Part shown: positions 1 through 8,641 of the stretch, in pieces
How positions within the stretch are numbered: the first letter of the stretch is position 1
How the letters are laid out: the number at the start of each line of letters is the position of its first letter
Assembly (NCBI RefSeq): GCF_029433115.1
Contig: NZ_JARNTV010000004.1
Location: 78,409-142,408, forward strand
Direction of reading: 5' to 3'
DNA from: Sphingomonas sp. AOB5
GTDB lineage: Bacteria > Pseudomonadota > Alphaproteobacteria > Sphingomonadales > Sphingomonadaceae
DNA: 64,000 nucleotides
Position numbers and translations under genes: made by a program
The notes under the pieces: generated by a model
What the model was told of the DNA's origin: nothing
Seen by the model: only the letters and a program-made list of their open reading frames with translations
Database searches by the model: none

Positions 1-378
1 GGCAAGATCGATCCGGCCAAGCCTACTCTGGTCCGCATGCACGCCGTCTCGCCGCTGGCGGACATTTTCGGCGAGCAGAGCGGCCGTGCGGGCCTGCTCG
101 AACGTTCGATGCAGATCATCGGCGAGGAAGGCTCGGGCGTGATCGTAGCGATCAACAAGCGCCGTAACGATGCGTTCAGCGTCGCGCTGGAAATGCGCGA
201 AGGCGTGCGTCCTTCGGACATGGAGGAACTGCGCGACTATGGCGTCGGCGCGATGATCCTCAGCGAACTGGGCGTGCACGACATGGTGCTGCTCACCAAC
301 ACCCATCACACCCTTGTCGGTCTCGACGGCTATGGCCTGTCGATCGTCGGCGAGCGCCGCATCGATCCGGAGAATTGA
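1..378 (+). CDS. ribBA: RibBA/RibB C-terminal part (5' end outside window)
   Basis: This is the last 125 codons of a riboflavin-synthesis protein, open from base 1 and ending in TGA at 376-378. The segment matches the GTP-cyclohydrolase-II-like half that follows the dihydroxybutanone-phosphate synthase domain ([15 protein letters not shown] near the start, [14 protein letters not shown] and [17 protein letters not shown] near the end). The cysteines that bind zinc in active GCHII and the EEGRGIGL loop are absent; the loop position reads INKRRNDAF. This C-terminal domain is therefore probably degenerate and only the missing N-terminal synthase half active, as is common in this class. ribH follows after one base, so the two are co-transcribed. 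Confidence 0.85.
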   Translation, partial: GKIDPAKPTLVRMHAVSPLADIFGEQSGRAGLLERSMQIIGEEGSGVIVAINKRRNDAFSVALEMREGVRPSDMEELRDYGVGAMILSELGVHDMVLLTNTHHTLVGLDGYGLSIVGERRIDPEN

Positions 379-379
379 C

Positions 380-799
380 TTGGCCCATGTCCTGATCGTC
401 GAGGCGCGCTTCTACGCCCATCTGAACGACCTGCTGCTGGCGGGCGCCCGCGCTGCGATCGAAGCCGAAGGCCATAGCCACGAGACCGTGACCGTCCCCG
501 GCGCGCTGGAAATCCCCGGCGCGGTGGCGATGGCGGCCGAAAGCGGCCGCTACGACGCGTTCGTCGCGCTCGGCGTGGTGATCCGCGGCGAGACCTATCA
601 TTTCGAAGTCGTTTCGAACGAAAGCGCGCGCGGCCTGATGGCGCTCGCGATGGATTCGCTGCCGATCGGCAACGGCATCCTGACGGTCGAGAACGAAGCC
701 CAGGCGCTGACGCGTGCGAAGCCCGACGAGAAGGACAAGGGCGGCGAGGCGGCCAAGGCGGCCCTCGCAATGCTCGCGCTGCGGAGCCGTTTCGGGTAA
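380..799 (+). CDS. ribH: 6,7-dimethyl-8-ribityllumazine synthase
   Basis: RibH (139 aa) condenses the ribB product with the ribityl-aminouracil to give lumazine, the penultimate riboflavin step, in the cytoplasm. Visible family motifs are [37 protein letters not shown], split here as [15 protein letters not shown] and [14 protein letters not shown], then [13 protein letters not shown]. The start is a TTG at 380, two bases after the ribBA stop, giving [14 protein letters not shown], the expected N-terminus. An in-frame ATG at 314 would add residues encoded inside ribBA and is less likely. Length is slightly short for the family but complete. Confidence 0.9.
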   Translation: MAHVLIVEARFYAHLNDLLLAGARAAIEAEGHSHETVTVPGALEIPGAVAMAAESGRYDAFVALGVVIRGETYHFEVVSNESARGLMALAMDSLPIGNGILTVENEAQALTRAKPDEKDKGGEAAKAALAMLALRSRFG

Positions 800-808
800 A
801 ACCCCATC

Positions 809-1288
809 ATGGACATGCCCCCAACCCGCTATCGTGTCGTGGAGCAGGGGCGCCGTCTGGTGGTGATCGACAACTGGACCGGCCAGCCGGTCCAGTACAG
901 CGCAGGCACGCCGCAACCGCCGCGCAACGACCTTGGCGCTGCCCCGCGCTCGACCATCGAGCAGGCCAGCGCCACGCTGCGCGCCCATGCCACCACGCAC
1001 AAGCCTCAGCGCACGACGAACGCAGGGCTGGGCGGCGCCGACTGGATCATCACCACCCAGAGCTGGTTCGATGACGAAGGGCCGCGCCGGCTGCGCATTT
1101 CGCCGGGAGGGCAAGGCGGCCTTACGATGACGATCGGCATCCTCGCCGCATTGGCGATCGCGGCGATCTTTTTCCTTGGCTGGCTGTTGATCCCGGCGAC
1201 GCTGTTCGTCCTGCTCCAGTCCGGCCCCCGCAAGATGATCCGCGCGGCGATCACCGGCTGGCTGACCGGGCTGGGCGAGGAAGTCTGA
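809..1288 (+). CDS. hypothetical protein with C-terminal membrane segments
   Basis: A 159-aa protein I do not recognise. The first ~105 residues are polar with a RYRVVEQGRRLVVIDNWTG opening; residues ~106-140 (MTIGILAALAIAAIFFLGWLL onward) form one long or two short hydrophobic helices, followed by a basic stretch and a short tail. It starts nine bases after ribH and is likely carried on the same transcript. The layout suggests an inner-membrane anchored protein with the bulk in the cytoplasm. No catalytic motif is visible and no function is proposed. Confidence 0.7.
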   Translation: MDMPPTRYRVVEQGRRLVVIDNWTGQPVQYSAGTPQPPRNDLGAAPRSTIEQASATLRAHATTHKPQRTTNAGLGGADWIITTQSWFDDEGPRRLRISPGGQGGLTMTIGILAALAIAAIFFLGWLLIPATLFVLLQSGPRKMIRAAITGWLTGLGEEV

Positions 1289-1292
1289 GTCT

Positions 1293-1368
1293 GTGCTCCG
1301 GCGAAGGCCGGAGCGTTGGGTTCGCAGGTCGTCGCTTGCGGCCAGGGCTCCGGCCTGCGCCGGAGCAC
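1293..1368. repeat. interspersed palindromic repeat, copy 1
   Basis: Outer arms 1293-1314 and 1347-1368 are near-perfect reverse complements (GTGCTCCGGCGAAGGCCGGA on the left), and each arm is itself a small hairpin (CTCCGGC/GCCGGAG). A second copy with the same arms and a different centre lies at 11674-11746. It sits between the convergent ends of the 809 gene and the reductase, where it could also act as a bidirectional terminator. Confidence 0.75.
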
Positions 1369-1374
1369 AAGGTT

Positions 1375-2460
1375 TCAGCCCGCGTGAGACAGCGCCGGAT
1401 AATCGGTATAACCCTCCGCGCCGCGCGAGTAGAAGGTCGCGATGTCCGGCGTGTTCCATTCGGCGCCGCTGCGCAGCCGTTCGGGCAGGTCGGGATTGGC
1501 CAGGAAGCCGCGTCCGAATGCGACTCCGTCCGCCACGCCCGAATCCAGATCGGCCTGCGCGCCTTCCAGCGTGTAATCCTGATTGAGGATCAGCGGCCCG
1601 CGGAACACCTTCCGGATCGCGGGCGAGACCTTGGGCTGGTCCGACTTGCCGAACGTGCCGTCGGGCGATTGCTCGCGCAGCTCGAGAAAGGCGATGCCGC
1701 GGTCCGACAGCCACTTGGCGGCGGGCACGAACACGGCTTCGGGATCGGCATCCTCGACGCCCTGCGTATTGCCGTTGGGCGAGAAGCGCACCGCCGTCCG
1801 GTCCGCGCCCGCTTCGGCGATCAGCCGGTCGACCACCTCGCGCAGCAGCCGCCCGCGATTCTCCGGGCTGCCGCCATAGTCATCGTCGCGCAGGTTCGAG
1901 CTGGAACGCAGGAACTGGTCGATCAGATAGCCATTGGCGGCGTGGAGCTGCACCCCGTCGAACCCGGCACGCATCGCGTTGCGGGTGGCCACCGAATAAT
2001 CGTCGAGCGTCCGCGCGATATCGTCCAGCGTCGCGGCGCGCGCCTCGGCATAGGGCTGCTTGCCGTCATAGGTATGCGCGGTGAAGGGCGCGGTGGTCGC
2101 CGAGGCCGAAAGCGGCGCGGCCCCATCGAGAAAGCTCGGATGGACGATCCGCCCCATATGCCACAGCTGGGCAAATATCCGCCCGCCGGCCTTGTGGACC
2201 TGCTCCAGCACCGGCTTCCAGCCTTCGACCTGTTCGTCGGTCCACAGCCCCGGCGCATAGGGCCAGCCCAGCCCTTCGCGGCTGATGCCCGTGCCTTCCG
2301 AGATGATCAGGCCGGCGCCTGCGCGCTGGGCATAATAATCGCCCATGATCTCGACCGGCACATGCTCGCGGGTCGATCGGCCGCGGGTGAGGGGCGCCAT
2401 CAGGATGCGATTGGGCGCTTCGATAGCGCCAAGCTGGATAGGATCGAACAGGCTGGGCAT
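1375..2460 (-). CDS. Old yellow enzyme family alkene reductase
   Basis: A 361-aa FMN-dependent NAD(P)H oxidoreductase of the NemA/XenA-type OYE family, which reduces activated C=C bonds and nitro esters in the cytoplasm. Diagnostic segments are LFDPIQLGAIEAPNRILMAP at the N-terminus, GFDGVQLHAANGYLIDQFL (substrate-binding His and Asn), DDYGGSPENRGRLL, and the phosphate-binding GVAFGRGFLANPDLPERL. The start is the ATG at 2460 (MPSLFDP); upstream in-frame codons do not look like coding sequence. It is divergent from the DMT transporter with about 55 bases between starts. The natural substrate cannot be told from sequence. Confidence 0.9.
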   Translation of the reverse strand: MPSLFDPIQLGAIEAPNRILMAPLTRGRSTREHVPVEIMGDYYAQRAGAGLIISEGTGISREGLGWPYAPGLWTDEQVEGWKPVLEQVHKAGGRIFAQLWHMGRIVHPSFLDGAAPLSASATTAPFTAHTYDGKQPYAEARAATLDDIARTLDDYSVATRNAMRAGFDGVQLHAANGYLIDQFLRSSSNLRDDDYGGSPENRGRLLREVVDRLIAEAGADRTAVRFSPNGNTQGVEDADPEAVFVPAAKWLSDRGIAFLELREQSPDGTFGKSDQPKVSPAIRKVFRGPLILNQDYTLEGAQADLDSGVADGVAFGRGFLANPDLPERLRSGAEWNTPDIATFYSRGAEGYTDYPALSHAG

Positions 2461-2515
2461 TCGGTAACTCCGAACGAAAGGATGGTTTCGCGGAAATAGG
2501 GCGCTACAGGGCCAC

Positions 2516-3454
2516 ATGCACGGAAACGGGTCTCAAAGAAAAACTCTTTCGCCGCAAATCCAGGCTGCATTGCCGCTGCTCGCCTGCCTTGCGGGGAACA
2601 TGGCGCTGGCGTTCGGGCCGTGGTTCGTGCGGCTTGCCGATGTGGGGCCCGTCGCCTCGGGCTTCTGGCGGATCGCGCTCGCGGTGCCGTTCCTGATCGC
2701 GCTGAGCTATGCCGGTAACCGCAAGCCCTTCGCCGCCGTCCCTGCCCTGTGGCTGACATTGGCGGTGAGCGGCGTGGCCTTCGCCGCGGATCTGGCGAGC
2801 TGGCACCTTGGCATCCTGCGCACCACCCTCGCCAACGCCACTTTGTTCGGCAATTCGGCGACGCTCATGTTCCCGATCTACGGCTTCCTGATCGCCCGCG
2901 CTTGGCCGACCCGGTCACAGGGCACCGCACTGGCGCTGGCGGCACTCGGCGCGGCTTTGCTGCTCGGCCGTTCGTACAGCCTGTCGCCCAAGCATCTTGC
3001 CGGGGACTTGCTCTGCCTGCTCGCGGGCACGCTCTACACCGTCTATTTCATCATGATGGCCCGCGCGCGCGAAGCGATGGCGCCGCTCCCGGCGCTGGCC
3101 ATGTCGAGCGCGGGCAGCATGATCCCGCTGCTGCTGTTCGCGCTGGCGCTGGGCGAGACGATCTGGCCGACCAATTGGGGCATCCTGCTCGGCCTTGCGC
3201 TCGCGAGTCAGGTGCTGGGGCAGGGGCTGATGATCTATGCGATCGGGCATCTGTCGCCCTTGGTCGTCGGCATTGCCCTGCTCAGCCAGCCGATCGTGGC
3301 GGGTATCGTCGGCTGGTTCGTCTATCACGAACGGCTCGGCTGGCCCGATTTCCTCGGCGCGATCCTTGTCGCCATCGCGCTGGTGCTGGTCCGGCGCGGA
3401 CCGGTTGCGTCGAGCGCCGGAGCCACTAAGTCGGAAGCCGAAGGAACGGTGTGA
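2516..3454 (+). CDS. DMT-superfamily (EamA) transporter
   Basis: A 312-aa polytopic inner-membrane protein with about ten hydrophobic helices in two tandem halves, the EamA duplication pattern. The conserved W-x-R-x-x-A-x-P region appears as GFWRIALAVPFLIAL and a conserved late segment as LSQPIVAGIVGWFVYHERLGW. These proteins export amino acids, nucleobases or other metabolites; the substrate is unknown. Its stop overlaps the start region of the COQ9-like gene, so the two are translationally coupled. Confidence 0.85.
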   Translation: MHGNGSQRKTLSPQIQAALPLLACLAGNMALAFGPWFVRLADVGPVASGFWRIALAVPFLIALSYAGNRKPFAAVPALWLTLAVSGVAFAADLASWHLGILRTTLANATLFGNSATLMFPIYGFLIARAWPTRSQGTALALAALGAALLLGRSYSLSPKHLAGDLLCLLAGTLYTVYFIMMARAREAMAPLPALAMSSAGSMIPLLLFALALGETIWPTNWGILLGLALASQVLGQGLMIYAIGHLSPLVVGIALLSQPIVAGIVGWFVYHERLGWPDFLGAILVAIALVLVRRGPVASSAGATKSEAEGTV

Positions 3455-4113
3455 TGACTCTGCCTCAGGACCCCACGCTCGACGAGATCCGCGCCGCGCT
3501 CGCCCCCCATGTCGCCGCCAATGCCGCGTTCGACGGATGGAATGTGCAGGCGGTGGATGCCGCGGCCGACCTGATCGGGGTGGACCGTGCCATTGCCGCG
3601 CTCGCCTTTCCCGGCGGTCCGGTCGAGATGATCGACGCCTGGTTCGCCAGCATCGACGCCGCGATGCTCGAACGCCTGCCGCCCGAACGTCTCGCCGCGA
3701 TGAAGATCCGCGAACGCATCGCGGCCTTGGTCGAAACCCGGCTCGAGATCGCCGCGCCGAACCGCGAGGCGCTCCGCCGCGCCCTCTCGATCCTCGCCAT
3801 GCCGCAGAACGCCCTCCGTGCCACGAAGCTCGGCTGGCGTTCTGCGGATGTGATGTGGCGCGCCGCGGGCGACACTGCGACCGATTACAACCATTATACC
3901 AAGCGTGGCATCCTGGCGGGCGTCTATGGCGCCACCGTCACTGTGTTCCTGAACGACGAAAGCGACAATTGGGCCGAGACCCGCGCTTTCCTGTCGCGCC
4001 GGATCGACGGGATCATGCGCTTCGAAAAGGCCAAGGCGAAGTGGATCGGCCCCGACACCCACCGCCTGAGCCTCAGCCGCTTCATCGGCCGGCTGCGTTA
4101 TCCGGCGGTCTAG
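3454..4113 (+). CDS. COQ9 family protein
   Basis: A 219-aa homologue of COQ9, the lipid-binding partner of COQ7 in ubiquinone biosynthesis; alphaproteobacterial members are usual and mitochondrial COQ9 derives from them. Evidence is the TetR-like all-helical profile and the characteristic C-terminal run LGWRSADVMWRAAGDTATDY, NHYTKRGILAGVYGATV and FLNDESDNWAETRAFL. An alternative GTG start lies three bases upstream. It overlaps the transporter stop (TGATG), which argues for co-translation, although no functional link between the two is known. Confidence 0.85.
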   Translation: MTLPQDPTLDEIRAALAPHVAANAAFDGWNVQAVDAAADLIGVDRAIAALAFPGGPVEMIDAWFASIDAAMLERLPPERLAAMKIRERIAALVETRLEIAAPNREALRRALSILAMPQNALRATKLGWRSADVMWRAAGDTATDYNHYTKRGILAGVYGATVTVFLNDESDNWAETRAFLSRRIDGIMRFEKAKAKWIGPDTHRLSLSRFIGRLRYPAV

Positions 4114-4152
4114 CCCGGGCGGGACACACTAAGTTACTGGCGCGCGACCGTT

Positions 4153-4172
4153 GTTATTGATAACGACTCGCA
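4153..4172 (+). promoter_or_regulatory. candidate Fur/iron-responsive operator of feoAB
   Basis: GTTATTGATAAC is a perfect palindrome (4153-4164), and TGATAACGACTCGCA (4158-4172) resembles the TGCGA-N5-TCGCA iron boxes of alphaproteobacteria in one half-site. It lies directly against the feoA start at 4175, leaving no room for a separate ribosome-binding site. Iron control of feoAB is well established in other bacteria; the match here is by eye only. Confidence 0.45.
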
Positions 4173-4174
4173 TC

Positions 4175-4435
4175 ATGAATACCCCTGCCACGTCCGTACC
4201 CCTTGCCGACCTGCCTCGCTTCAGCCCCGCAACCGTCGCCGCGATCGACTGGGCGGCGCTGGCCGCATCGGAAGCGCGCCGCCTGCGTGAGTTCGGGCTG
4301 GACGAAGGCGTCGAGATCGAGCTGCTGGCGCCTTCGGGCTGGATGGGCGGGCCGCTCGCCGCGCGGATCGGGCGGATGACGGTGGCGCTGCGCCGCCACG
4401 TCGCCGATGCCATTCACGTCTCGCAGGCGAACTGA
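4175..4435 (+). CDS. feoA: FeoA family ferrous-iron transport accessory protein
   Basis: An 86-aa protein with the small SH3-like FeoA fold: LREFGLDEGVEIELLAPSGW followed by GPLAARIGRMTVALRRHVAD, matching the family pattern of a Leu-Gly-Leu/Gly-Phe turn and an (A/I)R-x-x-A-x-x-I/V end. FeoA binds the cytoplasmic region of FeoB and is needed for Fe(II) uptake. The ATG at 4175 is chosen because everything upstream is operator-like; the transcript may be leaderless or use a very short leader. feoB starts three bases after the stop. Confidence 0.85.
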   Translation: MNTPATSVPLADLPRFSPATVAAIDWAALAASEARRLREFGLDEGVEIELLAPSGWMGGPLAARIGRMTVALRRHVADAIHVSQAN

Positions 4436-4438
4436 GTC

Positions 4439-6283
4439 ATGGAAACCACGCCCCTCGTCGCGCTGGTCGGCAATCCCAATGCGGGCAAGAGCGCGCTGTT
4501 CAACGCGCTGACCGGCGCGCGGCAAAAGGTCGGCAATTATCCCGGCGTTACGGTTGAGCGTCATTCGGGCCGCATGGCGCTGAACGACGGCCGCCCGGTC
4601 GAGCTGGTCGACCTGCCCGGCACCTACAGCCTCGATCCCTCCAGCCCCGACGAGCAGGTGACGCGCGACGTCGTTATCGGCCGGCAGGATGGCGAGCGGC
4701 TGCCCGATGCGCTGGTCGTCGTTGCCGACGCCACCAATCTCGACAATCACCTGCGCTTCGTCCTTCAGCTTCGCGCGCTGGGACGGCCGATGATCGTCGC
4801 GCTTAACATGATCGACATGGCCGAGCGCGACGGGCTCAAGATCGACACCGGCAAGCTGGCTGCCGAACTGGGCGTCGCGGTGGTCTCCACCGTCGCCGTG
4901 CGCAAGCGCGGTCTGGATGCGCTGAAGGACGCGCTGGCCGAGCGCCTCGCTGAATCGACGCCCAAGGCGCCGCCGGTGCTCGACGCCGACATCACCCATT
5001 TCCAGCGCGAGGCGCGCCGCATCGCCGGCGTGGCGATCGTCGAGCAGCCGCGCGCCCGCGCCTTCACCCGCGGCGTGGATCGGGTCGTGCTGCATCCGGT
5101 GCTCGGGCCGGTCATCCTGCTCGCGATCCTCTTCACCATGTTCCAGGCAGTGTTCAGCTGGTCCGAAGCGCCGATCGGCTGGATCGAAGGCCTGCAGGGC
5201 TGGCTGGCCGAGGCCGCCACTGCGAACCTGCCCGAGAATTTCCTGCGCGATCTGCTGGTCGAAGGGATCATTAACGGCGTCGGATCGGTGGTGGTGTTCC
5301 TGCCCCAGATTGTGATCCTGTTCGCCTTCATCCTCGTGCTCGAGGCATCGGGCTACATGGTCCGCGCCGCCTTCCTGATGGACCGGCTGATGGCGGGGGT
5401 CGGCCTGTCCGGCCGCGCCTTCATTCCTTTGCTGTCCTCCTTCGCCTGCGCCATCCCCGGCATCATGGCGACGCGATCGATCGACGATCCCAAGGAACGG
5501 CTCACCACGATCCTGATCGCCCCGCTGATGACCTGCTCCGCGCGCCTGCCGGTCTATGCGGTGATCATCGGCGCGTTCATTCCTGCGAAGACCGTGGGGC
5601 CGGGCATCGGGCTTCAGGGTCTCGTCCTGCTCGCGCTCTACCTGATGGGTATCGTCGGCGCGGTGCTGGCGGCTTTGGTCCTGCGGCGCACCGCGACCAA
5701 GGGCGCGGGCGGCGGCTTCATGATGGAAATGCCGCGCTATCAGCTGCCCTCGATCCGCGACATCGCCATCGGGCTGTGGCAGCGCGCCTATGTGTTCCTG
5801 CGCCGCGCGGGCACGATCATCATGGGCGTCACCGTGGCGCTGTGGATCCTCAGTTCCTATCCGGTCGCGCCCGAGGGGCAGAAGCAGAGCGAATATTCGA
5901 TCGCCGGGCGGATCGCCTCGGGGCTGGAAGTCGTGCTGCACCCGATCGGCTTCAATCACGAAATGTCGCTGGCGGTGATCCCGGCCATGGCCGCGCGCGA
6001 AGTCGCGGTATCGGCGCTGCAGACCGTCTATTCGATCGATGCCGATGCGGATGCCGAAGGCGAGAAGCTGGGCACCCAGCTTTCCTCGCGCTGGTCGCTG
6101 CCCACCGCGCTGGCCTTCCTCGCCTGGTTCGTCTTCGCCCCGCAATGCCTGTCGACCATCGCCGTCGCCCGGCGCGAGACCAACGGCTGGAAATGGCCGA
6201 TCGTGATGATCGTCTACCTGTTCGCGCTGGCCTATATCGCCGCGGGCGCCACCTTCTGGGGCGCTAAGGCGCTCGGCTTTTAG
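4439..6283 (+). CDS. feoB: Ferrous iron transporter B
   Basis: A 614-aa Fe(II) permease of the inner membrane. The N-terminal G domain shows G1 GNPNAGKSALFNALTG (11-26), the G2 threonine region VGNYPGVTVE, G3 DLPGTYSL and G4 LNMID. Two Gate motifs follow in the membrane part: the stretch around SSFACAIPGIMATRSI and the later FNHEMSLAVIPAMAAREV. It is shorter than the ~770-aa enterobacterial FeoB, as is usual here, and the C-terminal FeoC-binding tail is absent. The last 20 bases overlap the convergent gene on the minus strand. Confidence 0.95.
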   Translation: METTPLVALVGNPNAGKSALFNALTGARQKVGNYPGVTVERHSGRMALNDGRPVELVDLPGTYSLDPSSPDEQVTRDVVIGRQDGERLPDALVVVADATNLDNHLRFVLQLRALGRPMIVALNMIDMAERDGLKIDTGKLAAELGVAVVSTVAVRKRGLDALKDALAERLAESTPKAPPVLDADITHFQREARRIAGVAIVEQPRARAFTRGVDRVVLHPVLGPVILLAILFTMFQAVFSWSEAPIGWIEGLQGWLAEAATANLPENFLRDLLVEGIINGVGSVVVFLPQIVILFAFILVLEASGYMVRAAFLMDRLMAGVGLSGRAFIPLLSSFACAIPGIMATRSIDDPKERLTTILIAPLMTCSARLPVYAVIIGAFIPAKTVGPGIGLQGLVLLALYLMGIVGAVLAALVLRRTATKGAGGGFMMEMPRYQLPSIRDIAIGLWQRAYVFLRRAGTIIMGVTVALWILSSYPVAPEGQKQSEYSIAGRIASGLEVVLHPIGFNHEMSLAVIPAMAAREVAVSALQTVYSIDADADAEGEKLGTQLSSRWSLPTALAFLAWFVFAPQCLSTIAVARRETNGWKWPIVMIVYLFALAYIAAGATFWGAKALGF

Positions 6284-7367
6284 CCGGGCAGCGTTGCGCA
6301 GCGAATCGATCCATTGCCCGCGCCAGACCGGGATCGAGCCGTAGCTCGGGTTCCATCTCGCGCATCTGCCTGAGCAGCACCGCGCAACGCCGCGCCATCG
6401 GGCGGGTATCGAGAATGAAGCCGCTCGCCATCTTCAGCGCCACGGCGGTGAGATGGTTGTTGTACGGATAGCGCCGCCGGCACTCGGCATAGTCGAACGC
6501 GACTTCGCTGCACGGCCGCTCCATGAATCGCGCCGTGGCGCGCCGGGTCATCTGCACCGAAAGGCGCATCTGTTCGGTGCCGGCGAGGCGCAGCAGCGGC
6601 TGGATGCCGGGATCGGTTGCCAGATCGGGATTCTCGATCAGCGCAAAGATCGCGCCGCGCAGGACCGCGGTATAGCTCCCCAGCGCCATGGACTCCGCTT
6701 CCGTCGCGCACCGCCAGCCGGGGCAGGCGGTATAGCCCGCAGCGAAGACAGGTTCGGTCCGCACAACGATCGCAAGCAGGGACGCCCGCATCGTTTCCGG
6801 CCCGCAGCCGCAAAAGCGCAGCGCGCGATAGAGCAGCAAGGCGTCGTGCGCGGTCGCCGAACTGCCGACGTCGAGCCGCGGCACGAAGGCCGACGACTGG
6901 CCAGTGAACGCCGCCGCGATCCGCTCGCCATGCCGTGCGCCGAGATCGGGGAAGCGCGCGATGCAGACTGCCGCGCGGCGCAGTTCGGCGGTGTCGCTCA
7001 CCTGCCCGGCCAATGCGGCGCTGCAGAAACGATGCGCGGCGGCGGGATCGGGCGTCATCCGCGGCGCGTCGGGCAGCGTCGGCGACATCAGGAACAGCAA
7101 CGTGTCGTCCACCGTCTCGCGCGACAGCAGGGATCGGGCATCCTCGCTGCCGATCCGGCGCTTCCAGTCGGTACCCGCACTGTTGAGGCCCATGGACAGC
7201 GGCTGATAGCCATAGAGGAGCAGCGCGCTCCGCCGGACCTCTTCGATGTCGACTTCGGAATGCCCGTCATAATATTGGGCCCGGGCGCCGGGTGCCGCGG
7301 CCAGCATCAGCGCGCCGAGGATCAGCCGCGCGACCCATGATCTTCCGAAAACCCCTCGCCACGCCAC
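6264..7367 (-). CDS. secreted hypothetical protein
   Basis: A 367-aa protein with a clear Sec signal peptide (hydrophobic LILGALMLAAAPGARAQ, predicted cleavage after ARA). The mature part is rich in Arg and Ala, largely helical in appearance, and has about a dozen cysteines (for example CGCGPE and CPGWRC), consistent with disulfides in the periplasm. I recognise no domain. It converges on feoB with a 20-base overlap and has no same-strand neighbour that suggests a role. Confidence 0.75.
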   Translation of the reverse strand: MAWRGVFGRSWVARLILGALMLAAAPGARAQYYDGHSEVDIEEVRRSALLLYGYQPLSMGLNSAGTDWKRRIGSEDARSLLSRETVDDTLLFLMSPTLPDAPRMTPDPAAAHRFCSAALAGQVSDTAELRRAAVCIARFPDLGARHGERIAAAFTGQSSAFVPRLDVGSSATAHDALLLYRALRFCGCGPETMRASLLAIVVRTEPVFAAGYTACPGWRCATEAESMALGSYTAVLRGAIFALIENPDLATDPGIQPLLRLAGTEQMRLSVQMTRRATARFMERPCSEVAFDYAECRRRYPYNNHLTAVALKMASGFILDTRPMARRCAVLLRQMREMEPELRLDPGLARAMDRFAAQRCPAKSRAP

Positions 7368-7408
7368 GCCGCTTCTCCCCTCACAGCGCGATCCGCTGAC
7401 CGGACGGG

Positions 7409-7603
7409 TCAGTCGTCCTCGCGCCCGGCTTCTTCGCGTTTCGACTCGTCGAGCAATTTGCCGATCCGGACATATTGCTCGCCATCGGCTTGCTTCTGGA
7501 CCTTGGTCCGGCCGAATCTGGCGCGGTTTTCCACAGCCTTTGCCTGATTGGCGGCCTTTGCACGCGCCTTGCGCGCCTTGTTCAGGTTGATGATCTCGGC
7601 CAT
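7409..7603 (-). CDS. DUF4169 family small protein
   Basis: A 64-aa highly basic protein beginning [17 protein letters not shown], the signature of the DUF4169 family, with [12 protein letters not shown] in the middle. The family is alphaproteobacterial and its function is not known; its charge suggests contact with nucleic acid or ribosome. The ATG at 7603 is chosen by the conserved N-terminus. It is divergent from ssb, with about 42 bases between the two starts. Confidence 0.85.
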   Translation of the reverse strand: MAEIINLNKARKARAKAANQAKAVENRARFGRTKVQKQADGEQYVRIGKLLDESKREEAGREDD

Positions 7604-7645
7604 ATCGTCGGGGAACAGGAATACAGAATTAGAAGCGGAGTTTCC

Positions 7646-8194
7646 ATGGCCGGCAGCGTCAACAAGGTCATTCTCGTCGGCAATCTCGGCCGCGATCCCG
7701 AAAGCCGCAGCTTCCAGAATGGCGGCAAGGTGGTCGAACTGCGCATTGCTACGTCGGAAAGCTGGAAGGATCGCAATTCGGGCGAACGCAAGGAAAAGAC
7801 CGAGTGGCATACCGTGAAGGTGTTCAACGAAGGTCTGGCGAACGTCGCCGAACGCTATCTGCGCAAGGGTAGCAAGGTCTATATCGAAGGCGCGCTGACC
7901 ACCCGGAAGTGGCAGGACCCGCAGGGTAACGACCGCTACTCGACCGAGATCGTGCTGCAGGGCTTCAACAGCGTGCTGACCATGCTCGACGGCGCACCCG
8001 GCGGTGGCGGCCAGGGTGGCGGCGGCGGTGGATCGCGCGGCGGTGACGATTGGGGCGGCGGCGGCGGCCGTGACGATTTCGCGGGCAATTCCAGCAGCCG
8101 CGGCGGCGGCGGTGGCGGCAATTTCAACAGCGGCGGCGGCTCGTCCGGCGGCGGTGGCTTCCCCGACGATCTGGACGACGACGTTCCCTTCTAA
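7646..8194 (+). CDS. ssb: Single-stranded DNA-binding protein
   Basis: SSB (182 aa) coats ssDNA during replication, recombination and repair. The OB-fold opens [16 protein letters not shown] and continues through [20 protein letters not shown] and [17 protein letters not shown] (residues 1-110). A long Gly-rich linker with Asp, Ser and Asn (about 115-170) leads to the acidic tip DDLDDDVPF, the partner-binding C-terminus. The ATG at 7646 gives [13 protein letters not shown], the expected start. Divergent from the DUF4169 gene. Confidence 0.97.
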   Translation: MAGSVNKVILVGNLGRDPESRSFQNGGKVVELRIATSESWKDRNSGERKEKTEWHTVKVFNEGLANVAERYLRKGSKVYIEGALTTRKWQDPQGNDRYSTEIVLQGFNSVLTMLDGAPGGGGQGGGGGGSRGGDDWGGGGGRDDFAGNSSSRGGGGGGNFNSGGGSSGGGGFPDDLDDDVPF

Positions 8195-8208
8195 GCAGAG
8201 AGGGCAGC

Positions 8209-8640
8209 ATGCGGATTGCGATCGGACTGATGCTGGCGGTTTCGCTGTCGGCATGTGGCGCCAAGCCTGCCGGGGACAAGCGCGACGACACGTTCGAGAC
8301 CAAGGCCGCCGAGGTGCTGAGCGCGAACGGCAGCAACGATTGCGCCAAGAACCCCGATTTCGCGCCGATCTACACCGATGCGAAGATCAACGTGTGCAGC
8401 TCGGCGCATTTCGACGCGACCGGCAAGGATGCCGGCACGGTCAGCTATTCGAGCGCCGCGGCGCCTGCGGTGATCCTCGCCTGGTCGAAGGAACATGCGA
8501 CCAAATCCGGCCTCGCCGAACGCATCTCGAACGACAAGATGTTCTCCGCCGGTGAAGGCAACAAGCGCACGATCATGGTGATGGCCCTGCCCGAAGGATC
8601 GGGCAGCAAGGTCACCGTCAACTGGGGCAAGGCGCCCTGA
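8209..8640 (+). CDS. small lipoprotein, unknown function
   Basis: A 143-aa protein with a lipoprotein signal: MRIAIGLMLAVSLSAC, cysteine at position 16. The mature region has two more cysteines (NDCAKN and VCSSAH) that could pair. No family is recognised. It starts 14 bases after ssb and may be read from the same transcript, though a functional link to SSB is not implied. Confidence 0.75.
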   Translation: MRIAIGLMLAVSLSACGAKPAGDKRDDTFETKAAEVLSANGSNDCAKNPDFAPIYTDAKINVCSSAHFDATGKDAGTVSYSSAAAPAVILAWSKEHATKSGLAERISNDKMFSAGEGNKRTIMVMALPEGSGSKVTVNWGKAP

Positions 8641-8641
8641 T

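Noticed and set aside
4154..6145. A 663-codon minus-strand frame opposite feoB
   Set aside because: Low-complexity, charged translation with no family; feoB on the plus strand is unambiguous.
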